The notes beneath the pieces were generated by a model. That model was not told where the DNA came from, did no database searches, and was given only the letters and a program-made list of their open reading frames with translations. From contig JADJRH010000001.1 of NCBI GenBank assembly GCA_016712345.1, positions 372,001 through 436,000 on the forward strand: a stretch of DNA of 64,000 nt, written 5' to 3'. The DNA is from Polyangiaceae bacterium (GTDB lineage: Bacteria; Myxococcota_A; Polyangia; Polyangiales; Polyangiaceae). Positions within the stretch are counted from its first letter, which is position 1; each line of letters opens with the position of its first letter. Below are positions 15,514 to 24,169 of the stretch, piece by piece. Position numbers and translations under genes: made by a program.

Positions 15514-16464
15514 TTATTCTGCCGAACATTCATCCAGGGTGGTAACCCTTGAAAAGTGGATGTAGTCAAATTCGGTGCGCACCTGGGCAACGAGGTACGC
15601 GTTGACGATGATGCCCACCTGAAGGGTGTTGGGTAGAGTGGTCGCAGGGGTTTGAGTAAAGGTACCCGGGAAGGTATGGGTTTCTACCCATCCTGTTTCG
15701 CCGGGTAGGCGTCGCAACATGCGTACTGTGTTGCCAACGCGGCAGAGGCGAAGTGTACCTTCGTGGGAGGTGCCGGTGGGAACCAGGATTAACTGGGATT
15801 GAGAGTTGACGGTGGCCTTGCCTTCCACGCCGAGAAATGAATCTTGATGTCCAATGTTGTACATGAGCCAATTTTGGCTGATGAGTGTGCTCGAAGGGTC
15901 GCGCAAAAGCATGCCCCCTGAGTTGAATGTTTCGGTAGGGGCGGCGTTTTCGGTACCTTTTTGGTAAGCGGCGGCACTGACTTCAACAAGAAAGTCGCCG
16001 GTAACTTCTTTGTATAAGAAGGCCGCCATGTCATCTTGATACCAAGCGCTCACCGTGGGTACGATGGTTAACTTACCCGCCTCGGTTTGGTTGATATCCA
16101 AGGTGTCGTAGGGTGCGGGTAGACCCAATTCTTGGTGGAGCAGTGTCCAGTTGGGTAGAGTTGCCGCGTTGTCAAATTCATCGGAGAGCGCGGCGAGATC
16201 ATCCATGGTTCCACCTGTTCCGCTGGATGAGGTTGTTCCGCCTGCGCCGGTTCCTCCCTGGTTTGAGCCGGCAGTTGCGTTTCCACCTGTGCCGGTTCCT
16301 CCCTGGGGTTGCCCGGCTGTTCCGCTGCCAGCGGTGCCGGCCGTTCCACCGGATCCGGTTGTGGATGTGGAGCCGGCGCTTCCACCTGTATTTGACGCGC
16401 CGTCGCACGCGGCAAGGAACACCGACACGGTGAGGAAAGCCCAAGAGAAATGTTGTTGGCTCAT
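15514..16464 (-). CDS. Lipoprotein with DUF1349-like lectin-fold domain
   Basis: From ATG 16464 the protein has 316 residues. A signal peptide with lipobox FLAAC is followed by a Gly/Ser/Thr-rich linker of about 75 residues. The mature domain (DEFDNAATLPNW..., FLYKEVTGDFLVEV, GGMLLRD, DYIHFSRV) matches the concanavalin-like DUF1349 pattern, usually carbohydrate-binding or associated with glycoside hydrolases. A homologous protein with the same layout is encoded at 19209-20231 (DEFNFAPCGD..., MYKELSGDFLVVTEV, GIMVRAP). No catalytic residues could be assigned. Probably exported and anchored in a membrane. Confidence 0.8.
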   Translation of the reverse strand: MSQQHFSWAFLTVSVFLAACDGASNTGGSAGSTSTTGSGGTAGTAGSGTAGQPQGGTGTGGNATAGSNQGGTGAGGTTSSSGTGGTMDDLAALSDEFDNAATLPNWTLLHQELGLPAPYDTLDINQTEAGKLTIVPTVSAWYQDDMAAFLYKEVTGDFLVEVSAAAYQKGTENAAPTETFNSGGMLLRDPSSTLISQNWLMYNIGHQDSFLGVEGKATVNSQSQLILVPTGTSHEGTLRLCRVGNTVRMLRRLPGETGWVETHTFPGTFTQTPATTLPNTLQVGIIVNAYLVAQVRTEFDYIHFSRVTTLDECSAE

Positions 16465-16784
16465 GTGTTCTACCCTTTGGGTTGAAAGTCGGTAGAGTAG
16501 CAAAGGTCAGACCTGATACCGGAGTGTGGAGCGTCCCGCAGACGTTTTTGTGGGGCCCACCATGAAACGAGCGCGTGGCCCGGGAGACAGGTGGTCGCCG
16601 TGGTTGATCATCAAGAGAGGCCAAGCGGGGCTAAACGATGATTGGTCCGAAAAGGCGGTGCAGAGTCGAGTGCGCACCCCCTGAGCGATCGAGTCCGCAG
16701 GACAATCATCGCACGCGATGGCCCTCGACCAAGTGATGAAACGCGACGACCGGTGTGCGCAATGATATGGTTGCCGCGGTTGCG
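16465..16784. other. Divergent intergenic region, no gene seen
   Basis: This stretch separates the minus-strand lipoprotein from the plus-strand kinase and must hold both promoters. I see no clear hairpin pair or conserved promoter. A word at about 16670, GCACCCCCTGAGCGATCGAG, resembles the 3' repeat after the PhyH gene at 22493. Confidence 0.5.
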
Positions 16785-18233
16785 ATGTCTGTGGAGCCTG
16801 GGAAGATCGTGGGCGGAAAATACCGCCTCGAAAAACCGCTCGCCAAAGGTGGCATGGGTTCGGTTTGGCTCGCGCATCACACGGAGCTTGAAGCGCCGGT
16901 CGCGGTGAAGTTCATGGCGCATGAACTCGTGGGTACGCCGGCGGCGGAAGCTCGATTTAAAAGGGAAGCGAAAGCGGCGGCGCAGTTGCGCAGCCCGCAT
17001 GTTGTACACATTCACGACTATGGCGTTGAGGACGGCGCGCCGTTTATGGTGATGGAGCGCCTTGACGGGGAAGATTTGGCGCAGGAGATCGCGCGGGCTG
17101 GAAAGCTGAGCGTAGCGCGCGTATCGACGATCGTTTCCCAGGTGGCAAAAGCGCTCACGATGGCCCACGCAGCGGGGATTGTTCATCGCGATCTGAAGCC
17201 GTCGAATTTGTTTTTGGCGCGATCGGGCGACGACGAAATTGTGAAAGTGCTCGACTTCGGCGTTGCAAAAGAAACGGTTCCAACGCTGGTTGTCGACAAA
17301 ACAACAAGCGGTGTACTCATTGGTTCGCCGCAATACATGAGCCCCGAGCAGGCGCGCGGCGAGCATGTAGATTTTCAGAGCGATCTGTGGTCGCTCGGGG
17401 TTGTTGTTTACGAAGCGCTGACGGGCACGCCGCCGTTTGAGAGCGCTCATCTGGGAGCATTGCTCGCAAAAATCGGCGAGGCCGCGCCCGCACCGGTAAC
17501 GCGTTTGCGCCCGGATTTGCCGCCTGAAATGGACACGTTTATGGCGCGCGCGCTGGCGCGGCGGCCGGAAGATCGGTTTGCGTCGGCAAAAACATTGGCC
17601 GAAACATTGGCTGAAATTGCGGGCAAACCCGTCATTTCGCCCAGCATTGAGGCGTCTTCGCGGGTGGTTGTTCCGGTGGAAACCAACGCGATCCTCGCTC
17701 GAAACACCGACACCCTTCCCGCCGGTGGACCGGACCCAGTGTCCACCACAATGCACGAAAGGCGAGCCGCCAAAGAACCTGAAGTGGCTGCAAAAACGCC
17801 TCGAAAAGCGCTGCTTTTGGCACTTTTGGCACTGGCCGTAGCGGCGGTTTTGTACCTCGGGCTGCGGGCCGATTCAACGGGCAACAGTGTACACAACGCG
17901 GCGGCGCCAGGTGTGTCGGCGGTCCATCCACAGGAGCCGGCAACCGGAACGTCGATTTCGGTCAGGCCGTCCACGGAGACAAACCCGGCAAACACAGCGG
18001 CAACCGTGAGTACACCGGCGGCAGTGAGTACACCGGCGGCGGTGAGTACACCAGCTCCGGTGAGTACACCAGCAACGACGGGGACGGCAAAAGCCAAAAC
18101 ACCGGGCAGCACGTTGGGGCCAACGGCGGCTACCGCCAAAACCGCCAAGCCTGTGGATACGGGGGCGCCAAAATCAACAGCCGCCTCGCCACCGGGATAC
18201 GATCCCACGTTTGGCCTTCCGGCCGGCCCGTAA
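16785..18233 (+). CDS. Transmembrane serine/threonine protein kinase
   Basis: A bacterial Hanks-type kinase of about 482 residues (starts GTG 16755 and ATG 16767 are also possible). The kinase domain shows the glycine loop LAKGGMGSVW, the ATP-binding lysine in VAVKFM, the catalytic loop IVHRDLKPSN and the DFG motif in LDFGVAK, then an APE-like SPEQ. A juxtamembrane segment leads to one TM helix (LLLALLALAVAAVLYLGL), then an extracytoplasmic Thr/Pro/Ala-rich tail with four VSTPA repeats. The external part has no known sensor domain. The next gene, a TPR protein, starts 7 nt later, so the two probably work together. Confidence 0.93.
   Translation: MSVEPGKIVGGKYRLEKPLAKGGMGSVWLAHHTELEAPVAVKFMAHELVGTPAAEARFKREAKAAAQLRSPHVVHIHDYGVEDGAPFMVMERLDGEDLAQEIARAGKLSVARVSTIVSQVAKALTMAHAAGIVHRDLKPSNLFLARSGDDEIVKVLDFGVAKETVPTLVVDKTTSGVLIGSPQYMSPEQARGEHVDFQSDLWSLGVVVYEALTGTPPFESAHLGALLAKIGEAAPAPVTRLRPDLPPEMDTFMARALARRPEDRFASAKTLAETLAEIAGKPVISPSIEASSRVVVPVETNAILARNTDTLPAGGPDPVSTTMHERRAAKEPEVAAKTPRKALLLALLALAVAAVLYLGLRADSTGNSVHNAAAPGVSAVHPQEPATGTSISVRPSTETNPANTAATVSTPAAVSTPAAVSTPAPVSTPATTGTAKAKTPGSTLGPTAATAKTAKPVDTGAPKSTAASPPGYDPTFGLPAGP
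18006..18077 (+). repeat. 18-bp tandem repeat in the kinase tail
   Basis: GTGAGTACACC starts four successive 18-bp units that encode VSTPAA, VSTPAA, VSTPAP and VSTPAT. The units are nearly identical at the DNA level, indicating recent duplication. Confidence 0.85.
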
Positions 18234-18239
18234 ACGCAA

Positions 18240-19184
18240 TTGCGTAGGCGGCTCACTTCGTGCTGTAGATGGAGTGTGTTTCGTCGATGGGTGTTCTTGT
18301 TGGTAACGGCGTTGGCCGCGGCGCAGCCGATGGGCCCGGTTCACGCTCAATCGGCCGATCTGAATCAACGGGCTGTTACCCTTGGTCACGAGGGGCTTGC
18401 GGCCTACAACAAAGGCAACTGGGCAGAGGCGCGAGCCAAGTTCGGTGAAGCGGAGGCTCTCTCCCATTCACCTGTGTTTTTGCTGTATATCGCTCGCTCC
18501 GCTCGCAACGCGGGCGATCTGAAAGCCGCGCTTTCGGACTATCAGAAAGTGATTGCCGAGGTGGTAGGTTCGAGCACGCCCGCTCCTTGGTCAAACGCCA
18601 TCGCGAGCGCAAAACAGGAGTTGCCGGAGGTTGAAAAAAAGCTGGCAGAGCAGACTGCGGCTCAACCTTCCACCACTGCCACCGCTCCCTCCGCTTCGGC
18701 ATCGGCGGCGGTATACCCTACCGCATCTACCCAAGGCGTCCCAACGGTAAGCCCCACGGCCGGACCATTTCATACCGGCGGGCCAAACTCTACCCCTCCA
18801 ACAGGTGTACCTTCTTCACTTCCCACTGTTGCGCCCGCAAGTGGTATCGGGCCATGGATCCCTGGAATGATTGGGTTGGCGGCAGGGGCAGTTGCCGCGG
18901 GGATTGGGGTAGGCGCGTTTGTTGACGCCAAGGGGAAGGCCGACGCGGTGCTCAAAAACTGCGACCCAAATTCCAATAATTGTTTACCCGGCGACGCTGA
19001 AAAAGCTCAAAACGCAAAAGACATGGGGAACGTTGCAACAGGCGCGCTGGTTGGGGCCGCGGCGTTTGCCGCAGCGGGAGTGGTGCTCTTGATTGTGCGA
19101 CCTGGCTCAAACAACAATGCTGCCAAAACAACTGTGTACGTAGCCCCTGGATGGGCAGGGTTTCGAGTGGGGGGCTCCTTCTGA
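18240..19184 (+). CDS. Exported TPR-containing protein with C-terminal membrane segments
   Basis: A 314-residue protein, start TTG 18240 or GTG 18276. A signal sequence (LLVTALAAAQPMGPVHA) is followed by TPR-type helices (ALGHEGLAAYNKGNWAEARAKFGEAEAL, ...DLKAALSDYQKVIAE), a Pro/Thr/Ala-rich linker, and two hydrophobic segments (GMIGLAAGAVAAGIGVGAF and ALVGAAAFAAAGVVLLIV) that flank a short loop with two Cys. This layout recurs next to Ser/Thr kinase genes in myxobacteria. It is in an operon with the preceding kinase and may be its partner or substrate; function is otherwise unknown. Confidence 0.8.
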   Translation: MRRRLTSCCRWSVFRRWVFLLVTALAAAQPMGPVHAQSADLNQRAVTLGHEGLAAYNKGNWAEARAKFGEAEALSHSPVFLLYIARSARNAGDLKAALSDYQKVIAEVVGSSTPAPWSNAIASAKQELPEVEKKLAEQTAAQPSTTATAPSASASAAVYPTASTQGVPTVSPTAGPFHTGGPNSTPPTGVPSSLPTVAPASGIGPWIPGMIGLAAGAVAAGIGVGAFVDAKGKADAVLKNCDPNSNNCLPGDAEKAQNAKDMGNVATGALVGAAAFAAAGVVLLIVRPGSNNNAAKTTVYVAPGWAGFRVGGSF

Positions 19185-19208
19185 AACAGTCTTGGCAATG
19201 TCACTCAC

Positions 19209-20231
19209 TTATTCACCGTAGTCGTAAGGATCACACCCATTTGTCAGATCATATTGGTGAACATACTTAAAGGCTCCCACGACCCCTTTGGGGCTGACTA
19301 ATACGCCACCGCCGTTGGCGGAATAAGCGAACAAACCTACCTGAGCCAATGTCGGTAGGGAAGCTTCATCAAAGTCGCCGTAGGTGGTTCCGGTTTTTTC
19401 TACCCAGGAGCCATTTTCAAAATACCAAAATGACAGCGCACCGGCTTGGCGACACACGGCGATTTTGCCCTGTGGCGCACTGATAGAAATGCGATCAGAC
19501 TTGCAGTCGGCGTTGTTGACGGGGTTTTGCCATGAGATGTGGAGTTGGGGGCCATACGGCGGCGTGTCGGGAAGGGAGTTTTGACCGAGATCGAGGGCGG
19601 CCCAAAGCTGATTTCCAACCTGGGAGAGTGAGCTGAACGGGGCGCGCACCATGATTCCGGCGCCTGACTGGAGATCGCCGGGGAGGCCGAGTTTGGGGTG
19701 ATCGGTAACATTGACTTCTGTAACGACAAGAAAATCGCCCGACAGTTCTTTGTACATGAGTTGACCTTTTTCACCAAAGGACCAGTAGAGCGTGTCTTCC
19801 AGCGAAATTTCAAGCTCCATGCCGGTAAGTTGTGTGCCGGCGTACGCGGCCGTTGGTGGGTAGGTTTCTTCTTTTCGAGCAAAGTGCCAGCCGCGGCTTT
19901 CGAGCGATGGAGTGGCGTCTCCACAGGGGGCAAAGTTAAATTCATCCTGGAGGCGGGTTATGTCCACAGGCGCGCCGCAAGGCTGCGCCCCGCCGACAGC
20001 CCCGGTTCCACCGCTGCCACCGGAACTGGTTGTGCCGCCAGAAAGAGTGGTACCCGTTGAACTTGTGGAGGAGCCTCCCATTCCCCCCGACTGGGTAGTT
20101 GACCCGGTGGTGCCCCCACCTCCATCACCGCTGAAGTCCTTATCATTCAGGCCCAGCAGTTCTGCGCAACCTGTCAGACCAAAACCACACACAAATGCCA
20201 ACAACAGTGGAGTGCGGGCGAGCGAATTCAT
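19209..20231 (-). CDS. Lipoprotein with DUF1349-like domain (paralogue of 15514-16464)
   Basis: From ATG 20231 the protein has 340 residues. The start is supported by its 4-nt ATGA overlap with the upstream sigma-54 activator. Signal peptide with lipobox GLTGC, then a Gly/Ser/Thr linker, then a DUF1349-like beta-sandwich domain (ITRLQDEFNFAPCGD, MYKELSGDFLVVTEV, GAGIMVRAPF, GVVGAFKYVHQYD). Four Cys in the mature part may form disulfides. Translational coupling to an FHA/sigma-54 regulator suggests that the two are made together. Possible role: binding a carbohydrate on the surface or outside the cell; this is inference from the fold. Confidence 0.82.
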   Translation of the reverse strand: MNSLARTPLLLAFVCGFGLTGCAELLGLNDKDFSGDGGGGTTGSTTQSGGMGGSSTSSTGTTLSGGTTSSGGSGGTGAVGGAQPCGAPVDITRLQDEFNFAPCGDATPSLESRGWHFARKEETYPPTAAYAGTQLTGMELEISLEDTLYWSFGEKGQLMYKELSGDFLVVTEVNVTDHPKLGLPGDLQSGAGIMVRAPFSSLSQVGNQLWAALDLGQNSLPDTPPYGPQLHISWQNPVNNADCKSDRISISAPQGKIAVCRQAGALSFWYFENGSWVEKTGTTYGDFDEASLPTLAQVGLFAYSANGGGVLVSPKGVVGAFKYVHQYDLTNGCDPYDYGE

Positions 20232-21544
20232 CGTTTGTTGACTCCGAGCTTTTGCGCAAGCTTGCCAATATAGCTCCGGTCGAGCCCCGAGATGCGGGCG
20301 GCTTCTGACTGATTGCCGGAGGTTTTGGCGAGCAGCAGTTCTAGGTACGTGCGGGTGAAGTGGTGCAAAAGCTGTTCCTTCTGCTCTTGGTAGGGTTTGC
20401 CGGCGTCGATAAAGGCCCGGAGGGCGGCATCGAGTTGATCGACCGATTTGAGCGACTCCGGTAGATCGCCAAGGGCGGCATACGCTTGCACGGCGTTGCG
20501 AAGTTCGCGAACGTTGCCGGGAAATGTACACACGGACAGGCGTTCTATAATGTGGGGCGGAAGCGGGGGGTGGCCGAAGTTGGCTGCAAAAAGTTGAGCC
20601 AGCAACTCAATATCTTGGGGCCTTTCGCGAAGCGATGGTACGGTAAGACGCACCACAGCGAGACGGTAGAAAAGGTCTTCCCTAAATCTACCCACTCGAA
20701 TTTCTTCATCGACATCGCGATTTGTAGCGGCCAACGTGCGAACTTTGACTTTGCGAGATTCTGTCTCGCCGACACGGCGAAACTCGCCCGATTCTAACGC
20801 GCGAAGTAACACGGGTTGAACATCGAGAGGGAGTTCACCAATTTCATCAAGGAAAAGTGTACCGTTGTGCGCGGCCTCAAACGCGCCGACTCTGTTTTCT
20901 GTAGCGCCGGTAAACGCGCCCTTTTTGTGGCCAAACAACTCTGACAAAACCAACTCGCGTGGGATGGCTCCACAATTGAGCGGAATGAAGGGGCCCTGAC
21001 TGACAGCGGATCCTTGATGAATGGCCTGGGCAATCAGTTCTTTGCCAACCCCACTTTCTCCCTCAATAAGAACCGAAACAAGCGCACCTTCAAGCCGGAG
21101 CAACATGCCAAAGAGCTTGCGCATGGCGGGAGACGCTCCGTATAAGCCTCGATATTGTGCTTCTTCCGGGGAGTGGGAGAGCGATTCTAGGTCGGGGTCA
21201 ACAGCAATATCTGTATCCCCAATTCGAACGCGGCTCCCAGGCGCGAGAACCATTTTTTCTACCCGTTGCCCGAGGTAGAATGTACCGTTTTTGCTGCCCA
21301 GGTCGCGAACCACAACACCTTCAGGCGCGAGCGAAAATTCAACATGGGCGCGCGACACTTTAGAATCGGCAACTACAATGGAGGCCTGCGCGCCGGCCCC
21401 AACAACAATCGGTTCGTCTTCCAACTTGCGTTCAGACGGGTGTGCGCGCGCGTTGAGAACACGAACAATGGCCGCGAGCGGCTGTGGTTTTGGCCGATTC
21501 AGGGCGGCTTCGGTAGGAGCACTGCGCGCAAGGGAAGGGGGCAC
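20228..21544 (-). CDS. FHA domain sigma-54-dependent transcriptional activator
   Basis: A cytosolic regulator with an N-terminal FHA domain (SKVSRAHVEF..., DLGSKNGTFY), a sigma-54 AAA+ domain with Walker A GESGVGKE, the sigma-54 contact motif GAFTGA and Walker B GTLFLDEIG, and a C-terminal Fis-type helix-turn-helix (NQSEAARISGLDRSYIGKLAQKLG). FHA domains bind phosphothreonine, so activity is likely set by a Ser/Thr kinase rather than a two-component receiver. The frame can extend to 21643, but that would run into the divergent PhyH gene; GTG 21544 is a reasonable start, unproven. Its stop overlaps the downstream lipoprotein start. Confidence 0.93.
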   Translation of the reverse strand: MPPSLARSAPTEAALNRPKPQPLAAIVRVLNARAHPSERKLEDEPIVVGAGAQASIVVADSKVSRAHVEFSLAPEGVVVRDLGSKNGTFYLGQRVEKMVLAPGSRVRIGDTDIAVDPDLESLSHSPEEAQYRGLYGASPAMRKLFGMLLRLEGALVSVLIEGESGVGKELIAQAIHQGSAVSQGPFIPLNCGAIPRELVLSELFGHKKGAFTGATENRVGAFEAAHNGTLFLDEIGELPLDVQPVLLRALESGEFRRVGETESRKVKVRTLAATNRDVDEEIRVGRFREDLFYRLAVVRLTVPSLRERPQDIELLAQLFAANFGHPPLPPHIIERLSVCTFPGNVRELRNAVQAYAALGDLPESLKSVDQLDAALRAFIDAGKPYQEQKEQLLHHFTRTYLELLLAKTSGNQSEAARISGLDRSYIGKLAQKLGVNKR

Positions 21545-21636
21545 CGACAAAGAACTATCGCAGCGGGCGCCGCGAAGTGCAAGAGCGCTTGAGCTTTCGG
21601 GCGAAAAAGAGGTATGGTGTGAATGGAGCCAACAGA

Positions 21637-22503
21637 ATGCCAACGCTTTCGTCTACCCAACTGGAAAGTTTTTCACGCGACGGTTTTGCGGTGCTGCCGG
21701 GTTTGTTTTCGCCTCACTGGGTAAACCGAGTAAAAGAGCGATTTGGTCCTCTGTTCGCAGGCGAATTTGAAACCGGGGTGTGGCCCGATGAGTGGTATTG
21801 GCGCGAGGAGATCAGTTTGCCCGACGCCACTCGGCACATGAGCGGAGCCTGGAAAAGCGACAAGACGATCGCAGCGGTGTCGTTGTCGGCGGAGCTTGGC
21901 AAGGTTGTATCCACGTTGGTTGACTGGCCCGGCGCGCGCATTGGGCTCGATACTTTGTGGTGGAAAACGCCGGGAGCCAAAGCGATCGCGTTGCACCAAG
22001 ATTCTACCTACCATGCATCGCTCAATCCGGCCGAGGTTGTAACGTGTTGGGTCGCCTTGGACGATACCGAGAAAAACGCGGGGACAATTGAGTACGTGCC
22101 CGGTTCGCACAGGTGGGCTCTCAAAGAAGATATTGGTGAATTTCACGCTCCAAAGGGAGATTACCAATCGACAATGCGAGCGGCTGCGCGAGCGGCTGGG
22201 GTGATTGATCCTGAAGTTGTTCAAATGGAGGTAGCGGCCGGAACGTGCATTATCCACCATGGAAGGTTGTGGCATGGGTCGGGGAGCAACCAAAGCGCAA
22301 CGAGAATTCGTCGCAGTTTGGCAGTGCACTTGACGCGGTCAGACACGCAATTTCGAAGCGACCGTTTGGGATATGTGTACGGGCGTTACAAACGCCGCGG
22401 CGACCTGACAATGGATGAAAGTTTTTTCCCAATCACGTGGACAAGGGATGGATATCGAACACCGTGGTTGAGTGAATATTGCGAAGACGCGTGCGCCCCC
22501 TGA
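21637..22503 (+). CDS. Phytanoyl-CoA dioxygenase (PhyH) family protein
   Basis: A 288-residue non-haem Fe(II)/2-oxoglutarate-dependent oxygenase. The iron-binding HxD is in LHQDSTYH and the distal His in IHHGRLWHGS, followed by the Arg region that binds 2-oxoglutarate (RIRRSLAVH). YVPGSHRWAL is typical of the family. ATG 21637 with GGAG at 21625 is preferred over the in-frame upstream start at 21577. The substrate is not predictable; relatives hydroxylate lipids, ectoine or natural-product intermediates. It is divergent from the FHA regulator and stands alone on its strand. Confidence 0.9.
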   Translation: MPTLSSTQLESFSRDGFAVLPGLFSPHWVNRVKERFGPLFAGEFETGVWPDEWYWREEISLPDATRHMSGAWKSDKTIAAVSLSAELGKVVSTLVDWPGARIGLDTLWWKTPGAKAIALHQDSTYHASLNPAEVVTCWVALDDTEKNAGTIEYVPGSHRWALKEDIGEFHAPKGDYQSTMRAAARAAGVIDPEVVQMEVAAGTCIIHHGRLWHGSGSNQSATRIRRSLAVHLTRSDTQFRSDRLGYVYGRYKRRGDLTMDESFFPITWTRDGYRTPWLSEYCEDACAP

Positions 22504-22572
22504 GCGAACGAGCGAAGCGAAGTGAGCGATTTGGGGGCGGAGGCCGCGTCAGCGGCCGCGTGGGGGGCAGGT
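22493..22572. terminator. Hairpin block between convergent PhyH and YkgJ genes
   Basis: GCCCCC...GGGGGC (about 22497-22539) encloses a purine-rich GAGCGAACGAGCGAAGCGAAGTGAGCG stretch, followed by a GGCCGCG.../...CGGCCGCG hairpin. It lies between converging genes and is probably a two-way terminator. A related word (GTGCTCACTCGCTTCGCTCGCTC) occurs at 54192. Confidence 0.6.
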
Positions 22573-23169
22573 TTATTGGCTTTTGAGGGCGAAGTAGTCG
22601 TGTATTGAAATGGGTAGACCTGAAAGCCTGCGGAGGGTTGAGTCAACCGTTTCTTGATTGCCCCAAAGGACGAGTTGCTCGCGGTGGGTAACTTCGTGGA
22701 GGATTTGGTTGCACCAGTTTCCCTCGTAACGTTGAACGTAAAAGCCGTACGTGCGGCAAATGGCGGGGCGGGATGCGTACACAAGGCATGCGCCCGATTC
22801 TACGTTGAGAAAGGGGCAGGTATAGCGCGGTTCGGTTGTGGGAGGGTGGGTGTTGAGCGGTGGATTTTCACCCTGGGCAGGGGTTGTTGCCACGGCGCCG
22901 GGGGTTGGAACGGGGCCGGGGGTTGGATTGGGGGCAAGTTGAGCGACGCGGTCGCGGACGAGGTGTTGAGTAGCAAGGGGGAGTTGGGTGAACTCTTCCC
23001 ACAAAACTTCCCACTCAAGAGGGGTGAACGCGGGGGGCGCTGCGAGGTTTTTGCAGCAGCTGTCGCAGCCTTTTTTGCAGGGCCACCACGTATGTTCTGC
23101 CGCGATTGTCTGCGTGCGGGTGGATATGTCGCTGTACAAAACGGCAAGTTGTCGGCGGGCGGTGGACAT
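22573..23169 (-). CDS. YkgJ-family Cys cluster protein
   Basis: A 198-residue protein with the metal-binding Cys cluster of the YkgJ/CxxCxxCC family (UPF0153): CKKGCDSCCKN near the N-terminus and CPFLNVESGACLVYASRPAICRTYGF later. The cluster is predicted to bind zinc or iron-sulfur; no enzymatic role is known. An unusual Pro/Thr-rich insert of about 45 residues (PNPTPGPVPTPG...) separates the two Cys blocks. It is the third gene of a minus-strand group with a zinc-ribbon membrane protein (61 nt upstream) and a DUF2085 protein. Confidence 0.88.
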   Translation of the reverse strand: MSTARRQLAVLYSDISTRTQTIAAEHTWWPCKKGCDSCCKNLAAPPAFTPLEWEVLWEEFTQLPLATQHLVRDRVAQLAPNPTPGPVPTPGAVATTPAQGENPPLNTHPPTTEPRYTCPFLNVESGACLVYASRPAICRTYGFYVQRYEGNWCNQILHEVTHREQLVLWGNQETVDSTLRRLSGLPISIHDYFALKSQ

Positions 23170-23230
23170 GGCGGGCGGCGAATGGGAAGGTTAACTTTCA
23201 CGAAACGAGGAGCATTGTCAACTCCGGGGT

Positions 23231-23572
23231 TTATCGGCGGCGTGCGAGCATAATGCCGCGGGCAATGGAGGCGAAACCGGCGACCGCAATGAGTAGAAAC
23301 CAAAAGTAGAAAGTGCCGGTCAGCCACATGACACCCAAGGCACCGCCAATTCCAATGACAAAAAGCACAACTCCCGCAGAGATGGCGTTTGCGGCACTCT
23401 GCGGTTCACTTGAATATTGAACGCCGGCAACACCTGTGTTGGACATGGACGCCTGGGCGCGTGCGTTGGCGATACTCTGCTCTTCGGCTGAAAAACAAGA
23501 TTTGCACAAGGGATCGCCGTTCCTGCTGAAAAAGGACGCGTCGACGGAGGGGCAACGTGCGCATTGAGCCAT
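23231..23572 (-). CDS. Small zinc-ribbon membrane protein
   Basis: From ATG 23572 the protein has 113 residues; the longer frame to 23872 is a shadow of the DUF2085 gene. The N-terminus is a short zinc-binding module (CARCPSVDASFFSRNGDPLCKSC). Two TM helices follow (SAGVVLFVIGIGGALGVMW and FWFLLIAVAGFASIARG). Similar layouts occur in small B-box-type or rhomboid-associated proteins, but no function can be given. It starts 7 nt after the DUF2085 stop, so the two are co-transcribed. Confidence 0.75.
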   Translation of the reverse strand: MAQCARCPSVDASFFSRNGDPLCKSCFSAEEQSIANARAQASMSNTGVAGVQYSSEPQSAANAISAGVVLFVIGIGGALGVMWLTGTFYFWFLLIAVAGFASIARGIMLARRR

Positions 23573-23579
23573 GGTAAAA

Positions 23580-24062
23580 TTACTCCCGAGTGTTGGGCTG
23601 CGCGGTGTTGAGTGCGCGTTCGCGCCGGATGAGGGCGAACAGGCCGAGGGAAAGGGCGAGCCCGAGCAACGCGCCGGTGAGGAGGCGTGTGGAGTGCCAC
23701 ACAGGATGTATCCCAAAATCTTGAGCGAGCACGTCAAGGAGCATGAGAATGCCCGCGCCGCCCACAAAAAAACGCGTGGAGGACATGGATGGGCGAGGCC
23801 AGGCGGCGAGGGCGCCGATAAAAAATCCGAGGGCGATGCCGGCGCAACGACTGCAAAGGGGCATGGGTACACCGCTCAAAACGAGGGTGCGTTCTGGCAT
23901 GCGGTGGCACACCAGGACAAACATTTTATCAAAGAGATACCCGAGCGGGCCGAGGGGTAAGGTGGCCCTGGCAATGGGTAGTGCCCAAGGGAATATACCC
24001 GCCAAACCAAAGCTGCCGCGGGCCAGAAGGAGCGGCCAATGCAGTTTGACAGCGGGCGCCAC
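23580..24062 (-). CDS. DUF2085 family membrane protein
   Basis: A 160-residue integral membrane protein starting at GTG 24062. The family signature is visible: LVCHRMPERTL, then GVPMPLCSRCAGIALGF, with a Cys/His pair likely to bind metal. Four hydrophobic segments are expected. The family is uncharacterised. It is the first gene of the three-gene minus-strand group and divergent from the DUF2236 gene, with about 107 bp between starts. Confidence 0.85.
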   Translation of the reverse strand: MAPAVKLHWPLLLARGSFGLAGIFPWALPIARATLPLGPLGYLFDKMFVLVCHRMPERTLVLSGVPMPLCSRCAGIALGFFIGALAAWPRPSMSSTRFFVGGAGILMLLDVLAQDFGIHPVWHSTRLLTGALLGLALSLGLFALIRRERALNTAQPNTRE

Positions 24063-24169
24063 GGGAGGTTTTTACCTTGCGCGCAACGTTTTGCCAAGAA
24101 GTTCCGTTGGTCAATTGACATGTTCAGCCGAGCTGATAGCCTCAAACGGGTGCGCGATCGGAGGCTTTT

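Noticed and set aside
16611..17756. A 381-residue minus-strand ORF over the kinase gene
   Set aside because: It is antisense to the Hanks kinase motifs and is rich in Arg/His as expected of a shadow frame.
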